Assembly: GCA_031415695.1 (NCBI GenBank)
Contig: JANOSH010000019.1
Coordinates: forward strand, 1 to 7,250
DNA length: 7,250 nucleotides
Direction of reading: 5' to 3'
Source: JANOSH01 sp031415695
Lineage (GTDB): Bacteria; Actinomycetota; Acidimicrobiia; Acidimicrobiales; Ilumatobacteraceae
Below, piece after piece: positions 6,101 through 7,250 of the stretch. How positions within the stretch are numbered: position 1 is the stretch's first letter; each line of letters opens with the position of its first letter. The position numbers and the translations under genes are program-made. The notes beneath the pieces were generated by a model that saw nothing but the letters and a program-made list of their open reading frames with translations, was not told where the DNA came from and did not search any database.

Positions 6101-7008
6101 TGCTGAGGTGCAAAGGGACCCCCTGCTCCGAATCTGCTCTGTGGTTGAGCGCCGTACGATCTGACCGCAGGCTGCATAGAGAGATAACCGGAAGGAGTCA
6201 TTGGAACCTGCAACGAAGGGAAACTTCCACGGCCGTAGCCACCCTGCGTCAGAGCTTGGTAGCTCGACGGAGCAAAGGTCTGCGGCTGCCAACCAGAGTA
6301 GCCTGAGGCGTACTGCTGTTGGACGTTCGCTTGCAATAACTGAGGTGAGGCAAACAGCAACTCTTGACCTGACGAGACTCGACGCGGGATTCGCGGAGGG
6401 GTCGAGGTCAGAGCTGCTGCTGCTGCTCCAGTGGCAGAGGGCTGGTGGGCCGATGCATGAAGAGCAAAGGATGCTGGTCGAACCTGAGGTTGCGAAGCAT
6501 TCTTGTCACCTGGGACCACAGCAGAGACATGCGCAGGAGGAGAGGGAGAAGGCTGGGCAGCTGCCTTAGCAGCTTCAGTCTTGTCTCTCTCGCTCTGCAG
6601 TCTCACTGTGTCAGCTTGCGACTTCTTCTCAAGCACTGCAGCCATGGTCTGCTCTACCACATTGCCTGCTTTGAGAGAAGCGATCAACTTGTTGAACTCC
6701 TCGTCTGCTTTACTCAACTCGACTTCCTTCGATTCCAACAACGGGACGACAGAGACCTGCACGACCTGAGAAATCGATGCAGGCGGCTGCTGCGGACCTG
6801 TTCCTTCAGCACCAACGCCAGCTGCCGACGCTCTTTGTGCACCAGTGTCCGAAGACAACATGGCGAGAGGCTGCACGAACTGGGAGGGCTGAGAGGAACG
6901 ACGAAGCTCGGCGATCGAGGAGCTTGAAGGCTCAGACTCGACGTGGAGCGGAGGCGATGCGGAAGGAGGAAGAGGAGGGAGAGAGAGGGGAGGAGGGCTT
7001 AGGCTCAT
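172..7008 (-). CDS. Gag-Pol polyprotein of a Ty1/copia retrotransposon, with embedded zinc motif and SET domain
   Basis: One ORF of 2278 residues encodes all the proteins for particle assembly, reverse transcription and integration. Order by residue: low-complexity N-terminal extension (1-400), Gag core (410-640), two CCHC knuckles (659-725), aspartic protease with DSGCT (781-785), integrase (920-1215), basic Ser/Pro-rich linker (1216-1490), Cys3His motif (1498-1521), SET domain (1525-1648), charged linker (1650-1750), reverse transcriptase with YVDD (1943-1946), RNase H (2123-2264). The start is the first ATG after an in-frame TGA at 7066-7068; it has G at -3 and lies in the primer-binding site. 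The stop is TAA at 172-174. Gag and Pol share one frame, as in copia and plant relatives, unlike yeast Ty1 with its frameshift. How the Gag:Pol ratio is set is not visible. Copia itself is about 1400 residues, so roughly 850 are extra. Protease should cut the product into mature proteins, but the cut sites cannot be seen. Confidence 0.97.
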   Translation of the reverse strand: MSLSPPPLSLPPLPPSASPPLHVESEPSSSSIAELRRSSQPSQFVQPLAMLSSDTGAQRASAAGVGAEGTGPQQPPASISQVVQVSVVPLLESKEVELSKADEEFNKLIASLKAGNVVEQTMAAVLEKKSQADTVRLQSERDKTEAAKAAAQPSPSPPAHVSAVVPGDKNASQPQVRPASFALHASAHQPSATGAAAAALTSTPPRIPRRVSSGQELLFASPQLLQANVQQQYASGYSGWQPQTFAPSSYQALTQGGYGRGSFPSLQVPMTPSGYLSMQPAVRSYGAQPQSRFGAGGPFAPQQGVFQQPMEQFLYAQGLPQAQSGLSLQAGQASLDGAAQAAQGVSGGAASAAASGAAGAGGAGGQPPGDGGAAAISAGASSSSGHVTLDQLLALLSSEKDTRSDELRLKPELAYKAPVLSSAESWPMWKVQFFSYLESVGIPTSIISQGVEGMDAVLESVTPAVNAKQLYSPHDRISPLDNEFVATFPQKFKIIARQLKFCFNALQNSVQAVPQAASQVQRAMRGNGFAAWHFLCEVFEPQNVITASLLAQQFHTLVQSKSETVTDYITRFEAHLCKMQSLNVHPGVEQARMQFLQGVHLGPAHSKDVMWDKSLEDMYAFSRQCEQMDHPGMKMKSPQSAAALAAEAKRARGKKEAVCYHCGKKGHIKPKCPTKDDGKPDVGPPKSKDGKGQSANEKQDKPQQQKPPKQKCTWCDAKGHVEAECRKKGEGKPKYVKKAESSNAELNDSRVSNSLKEVCAYVAGVDDSPVPSNCFFDGILDSGCTHSMFTSDVPLAELEAARGRTITTAGAEQLLHPSIGAVVISPEGTDQPLQLEGVFQHDQLRRNLISISQICSLDGVRELKFDPQGASLLSMDDTVLLRAELCSDKLYHVRFNVIEESAESLAAESNEVGQPPKKLLKVSEALLLHSRLNHPGQVNFQRIVSKGVVEGYENCRLPRHLPRCRVCYKAKMVKRPYADAIDPRLRVKNPLDRFHADLMGPFATESFGGARYLLTVKDEGTDFLLTSPLKLKSQAAPKLIEIFKVFFNSHGKYPTELLTDQGTEFLGELSAFAKNKGIVLKTTMPYSSPQAGRIEKANQFVANGMRAALVESGLPKAAWAEASRYVTFTYNRTHIAEGETKSPYERFFGKKPITKHLQPFGSDAIVRSEPALEKDKMDPRGIDHIFVGYEDDFGFRFLDPRSTKVHLSKHAVIFPGEYSQVRVLVTELFGSELEPEMSDSDFFEEVGLRGDIALAKLISLQQVEEELNKGKPGAVHPPVSRRPESAVAPAPADELPSPVRASLPVVPNLSPIPEVSPSPSPSPSPSPSIEDQGALPLVKKAPRRRRGELESLARGSWEIPTQAAPIAKRKTTRTLQYGRVDMGDVASGFNAEWDEREAAQVLLTHLADIVDEDADCDGDEVEVALARIKLQQPPNAPQLVVKKKAKSKRKAKVELSLEELRQANEDANISFNQNIPFNPAERSRCNLKGEIVMPSQRCIGTSRKRTQCMSRTRVGAFCWQHLSKGYGLRVKKSSIPQAGRGLFTTRAFKKNETVCKYTGDIGVGSAVNRGDYGGSDYLFGISNKVGIDAARTNTAPGRFVNASDAPEHPLTPNLRWVADRVRRIVRLVAKCDIPAGSELYIPYGEGYWQRQSEVRKEEEALSERGKRREAREAKVAPPSEAPQVGRKGSRRAPSMRAPEEVEEEKKESDDIRYEDFGGTPATYLMQADFAEHAMGFAASVISDDPFNHEQAMKSPQAEEWTKAEQEEEDSLCKYDVFELVPSLPRGARILGARFVYRSKHDQNGKLVRHKARFVVQGFNQRQFVDFFETSSPTVLQKTLKVFLATCASQKYYIRSCDVVAAYLNAPLKEPLFVRCPQGFRRFPVGSILKLKKSLYGLKQAGRNFNLLATQVLNELGFTQLQHSDVCMFFRISRSGRYLLLALYVDDICIGFAFQDKDELEEFIRELGSRLEIKDLGECKNMIGFRINRTQLDDGTITITLDLSAMIGRVLTEFGFGNECRTERIPMRVGIKLPPLSALTDDEKKPPSISRDNGALTPHNYQSCVGAVMYIATTSRPDIAHAVNSLARLNSAPIPAAIEAAKFLLRYLKDTQDLKLTYSSAGRASQLIAYTDSDWANDHETAISVSGAVMLLAGAAVDWNSQKQKTVALSSSEAEYIAASEATREVSWLRVLLAGMGMAQEEPTPLFMDNQTSIRFVEEDTVTPRRKHINVRYHYVREAARDGLIKPVWIETVKQLADIFTKPLPADAFTRFRDQIMGK
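217..642 (-). other. RNase H, copia type (about residues 2123-2264)
   Basis: The motifs are in the expected order: AYTDSDWAND (2128-2137) with the first catalytic Asp, D2131; ALSSSEAEYIA (2167-2177) with E2172; FMDNQ (2206-2210) with D2208; RRKHINVRYHYVRE (2224-2237); and the closing ADIFTKPLP (2256-2264). RNase H removes the RNA strand during cDNA synthesis. The domain is complete and lies within the last 160 codons of the ORF. Confidence 0.95.
979..1746 (-). other. Reverse transcriptase, copia type (about residues 1755-2010)
   Basis: The domain opens with LGARFVYRSKHDQNGKLVRH (1790-1809) and ARFVVQGFNQ, the hallmark of the RVT_2 family. The catalytic acids are D1857 (SCDVVAAYLNAPL) and D1945-D1946 in ALYVDDICIG. 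The conserved KSLYGLKQAGRNFN (1892-1905) corresponds to 'KALYGLKQAPRAWY', with the usual Pro and Trp replaced by Gly and Phe. It copies the element RNA into DNA inside the particle. The connection to RNase H carries CVGAVMYIATTSRPDIAHAV (2063-2082), also typical of copia. Confidence 0.96.
2065..2436 (-). other. SET domain, predicted protein-lysine methyltransferase (residues 1525-1648)
   Basis: SET domains transfer methyl groups from S-adenosylmethionine to lysine. The N-terminal half has SSIPQAGRGLF (1533-1543) with the cofactor-binding GxG at 1539-1541, and CKYTGD (1555-1560), the usual 'YxGE' strand. The C-terminal half has GRFVNAS (1597-1603) with N1601, matching 'RFINHS', then TPNL (1611-1614), and AGSELYIPYGEGYW (1635-1648), matching 'GEELTFDYG..YW', with Y1643 as the probable catalytic tyrosine. 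Pre-SET and post-SET cysteine clusters are absent. The His of NHS is replaced by Ala, so activity is uncertain, although the fold signature and terminal tyrosine are kept. It lies in frame between integrase and RT, a place where normal copia elements have no domain. The substrate (histone, integrase or Gag) is unknown. Confidence 0.88.
2446..2517 (-). other. Cys3His zinc-binding motif preceding SET (residues 1498-1521)
   Basis: The segment has the form C-X9-C-X9-C-X2-H: C1498, C1508, C1518 and H1521, with CIG at the start, TQC in the middle and FCWQH at the end. It resembles the short 'CxGxTxxGxxC...YCxxH' modules found in many viral, phage and algal proteins, which presumably bind zinc. It lies only three residues before the SET domain, so the two probably came in together. 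It may bind DNA or protein to guide the methyltransferase. The family assignment is from memory and not checked. Confidence 0.75.
2539..3363 (-). other. Basic, Ser/Pro-rich linker after integrase (residues 1216-1490)
   Basis: About 275 residues with no recognised domain separate integrase from the zinc/SET module. An acidic start is followed by a Ser-Pro dipeptide run (1316-1328), a basic patch KKAPRRRR (1339-1346), an acidic stretch DEDADCDGDE (1411-1420) and a second basic patch KKKAKSKRKAK (1442-1452). The basic patches resemble nuclear localisation signals; in Ty1 the integrase C-terminus carries such a signal. Copia elements do have a variable region here, but usually a shorter one. Function is inferred. 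Confidence 0.65.
3025..3063 (-). repeat. Short degenerate repeat encoding Ser-Pro dipeptides
   Basis: The plus strand is an imperfect GGAGA/GGTGAA purine repeat in units of six bases, which encodes SPSPSPSPSPSPS on the element strand (residues 1316-1328). It probably arose by slippage and should differ in length between copies of the element. Confidence 0.8.
3364..4251 (-). other. Integrase with pre-integrase zinc domain (about residues 920-1215)
   Basis: The N-terminal HHCC zinc domain is H929-X4-H934 with C964-X2-C967. The rve catalytic core has D997 (FHADLMGPF), D1060 (LLTDQGTEF) and E1095 (SSPQAGRIEKAN). The second Asp and the Glu are separated by 34 residues, one fewer than the usual 35. 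The copia-specific GKKP motif follows (GKKPITKHLQPFG, 1149-1161), then the VGYEDDFGFRFLDP stretch (1187-1200) seen after the core in this superfamily. Integrase inserts the cDNA into host chromosomes. All three catalytic acids are present. Confidence 0.95.
4429..4701 (-). other. Aspartic protease (about residues 770-860)
   Basis: The active-site motif is DSGCTHSM (781-788), the copia form of the D-S/T-G retropepsin motif, with D781 catalytic. RRNLISISQI (845-854) matches the conserved 'NLLSVSQL' segment near the end of copia proteases. The enzyme acts as a dimer and cuts Gag-Pol into its mature parts. The motif is intact. Confidence 0.92.
4834..5034 (-). other. Two CCHC zinc knuckles (nucleocapsid, residues 659-725)
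   Basis: Both fit CX2CX4HX4C exactly: C659-C662-H667-C672 (CYHCGKKGHIKPKC) and C712-C715-H720-C725 (CTWCDAKGHVEAEC). Such knuckles bind the element RNA and help package it and anneal the primer. A Lys/Gln/Pro-rich linker of about 39 residues joins them. Copia elements usually carry one knuckle, so the second is mildly unusual. Confidence 0.95.
5089..5781 (-). other. Gag capsid core, copia type (about residues 410-640)
   Basis: This part resembles the copia Gag polypeptide family (UBN2-like), which forms the virus-like particle shell. Supporting features are the opening WPMWKVQFFSYLESVGI (426-442), the AWHFLCEVFEP segment (531-541), and a helix with the pattern LAQQFHTLVQSKSETVTDYI (550-569) followed by RFEAHLCKMQSLNV. 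In the family this corresponds to the conserved 'L...M.....S...Y...F..L...L' stretch. It sits just before the nucleocapsid knuckles. The exact edges are estimates. Confidence 0.8.
5809..7008 (-). other. N-terminal Gag extension, low complexity (residues 1-400)
   Basis: Most copia Gags begin close to the capsid core, but here about 400 residues come first. Residues 1-50 are rich in Pro, Ser and Leu. Residues 91-150 are charged and likely helical or coiled-coil. Residues 220-345 are rich in Gln, Gly, Tyr, Ser and Pro, like prion-like or condensate-forming segments. Residues 335-385 are mostly Ala, Gly and Ser. I recognise no known domain and see no signal peptide or membrane segment. It may act in particle assembly or RNA condensation, but this is inferred from composition only. 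It is in frame with the rest and contains no stop. Confidence 0.7.
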
Positions 7009-7012
7009 AACC
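6996..7012 (-). promoter_or_regulatory. Putative primer-binding site for initiator Met-tRNA anticodon arm; overlaps the start codon
   Basis: On the element strand the bases directly after the LTR end (...ACGACA) read GGTTATGAGCCTAAGCC. From memory, Drosophila copia has GGTTATGGGCCCAGTCC at the same place, where reverse transcription is primed by an internal fragment of initiator Met-tRNA. The core GGTTATGAGCC is the reverse complement of GGCTCATAACC, the anticodon stem-loop sequence of many initiator tRNAs (anticodon CAT). Complementarity outside this 11-base core looks poor. The ATG of the gag-pol ORF (7008-7006) lies inside this site, so the primer site and start codon share bases. Confirmation needs the initiator tRNA of the host. 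Confidence 0.6.
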
Positions 7013-7250
7013 TGTCGTGCGCGCTGGCAACACGTGATCGATGAGCGAACGCGAGGGAAGATTGATCAAATCCGCTTGAGATTGTGTTGATTGATGATTC
7101 GAAAAAGAGAAGCGCGAAAGCTGCGCCGTGTGCGCGCTCAATCTTGCTTGTTACAATTTGCATGCGATCATACGATAAGCTCATGCTTCACAACACGCCC
7201 CCTCAGCGGCGCACGCCGTAGCGTGGCTGATGCATCTGAGAGCATGAGTG
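7013..7250 (-). repeat. 5' LTR (element orientation), nearly complete
   Basis: The last 141 bases repeat the start of the window, which proves the LTR core. The inner edge is set at 7013 because the element strand reads ...ACGACA there and is followed directly by a copia-like primer-binding site. With the other edge read as TGTC, the LTR has TGTC...GACA inverted ends, as expected for integrase recognition. Joining base 7250 to base 142 gives a full LTR of about 245 bp, a usual size for copia elements. It should carry the promoter and the RNA 3'-end signal, but neither can be pinned down by eye. A CACGTG palindrome lies at 7031-7036, and the 9-mer GTGCGCGCT occurs twice (7017-7025 and 7130-7138). 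The inner edge depends on the primer-binding-site reading; the alternative is an edge closer to 7110. Confidence 0.75.
7110..7250. repeat. Exact terminal direct repeat, right copy (141 bp)
   Basis: This is the second copy of the 141-bp sequence at 1-141, without mismatch. To its left the two contexts differ only because the left copy is cut at base 1, so the true repeat may be longer on both sides. Confidence 0.97.

Larger units (their letters stand above)
1..7250 (-). mobile_element. Complete Ty1/copia-type LTR retrotransposon with captured SET domain
   Basis: The whole window is one retrotransposon transcribed on the minus strand. LTR sequence lies at both ends. Between the LTRs are a primer-binding site, a single gag-pol ORF in the copia order (Gag, protease, integrase, reverse transcriptase, RNase H) and a purine-rich tract. 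Integrase upstream of RT separates it from Ty3/gypsy elements and retroviruses, where integrase follows RNase H. The ORF is intact and the catalytic motifs are present, so the copy looks recent and possibly autonomous. No flanking host DNA or target-site duplication is visible, because both ends of the window lie inside LTR sequence. An extra zinc motif plus SET domain sits between integrase and RT. Confidence 0.96.

Noticed and set aside
6445..6927. Plus-strand ORF of 160 codons opposite the Gag extension
   Set aside because: It overlaps low-complexity coding sequence on the other strand and is rich in Arg, Leu, Cys and Ser as expected for an antisense shadow.
7013..7250. TATA box or AATAAA signal in the LTR
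   Set aside because: I looked on the element strand and saw neither in a convincing form, so no promoter or polyadenylation site is listed.
1..7250. Circular virus or plasmid
   Set aside because: The ends overlap, but the gene content is a copia Gag-Pol with LTR, primer site and purine tract, with no replication or capsid genes of a DNA virus. Circularity is explained by LTR collapse or a one-LTR circle.

Overview
The window holds one complete eukaryotic LTR retrotransposon of the Ty1/copia (Pseudoviridae) superfamily, read on the minus strand, and nothing else. The host is therefore a eukaryote. The sequence does not identify the lineage. A compact element carrying a captured histone-methyltransferase-like domain would fit a microbial eukaryote or alga, but that is a guess.

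Layout in element orientation (right to left on the plus strand): LTR (7250 down to about 7013), a primer-binding site at 7012-6996 that contains the start codon, one unbroken gag-pol ORF of 2278 codons (7008-172), a purine-rich tract just after the stop codon, and the second LTR (from about 148 to beyond base 1). The first 141 bases are identical to the last 141 (7110-7250), so the molecule closes to a 7109-bp circle with one LTR. Closing it joins base 7250 to base 142 and gives a full LTR of about 245 bp with TGTC...GACA ends. An exact overlap of 141 suggests a circular assembly-graph contig, or a one-LTR circle, rather than a normal genomic locus with flanks. No target-site duplication or host flank is visible.

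The polyprotein follows the copia order: Gag with two CCHC knuckles, aspartic protease, integrase, reverse transcriptase, RNase H. All recognisable catalytic residues are present and there is no frameshift or stop, so the copy looks young and potentially autonomous. At 2278 residues it is far longer than a typical copia polyprotein of about 1400. The extra length lies in a ~400-residue low-complexity N-terminal Gag extension, a ~280-residue basic, Ser/Pro-rich linker after integrase, and a Cys3His zinc-binding motif followed directly by a SET domain between integrase and RT.

The outstanding feature is this zinc motif plus SET module (2059-2517). SET domains are protein-lysine methyltransferases. 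One carried in frame inside a retrotransposon polyprotein suggests that the element modifies chromatin, its integrase or its capsid. That function is inferred, not shown.
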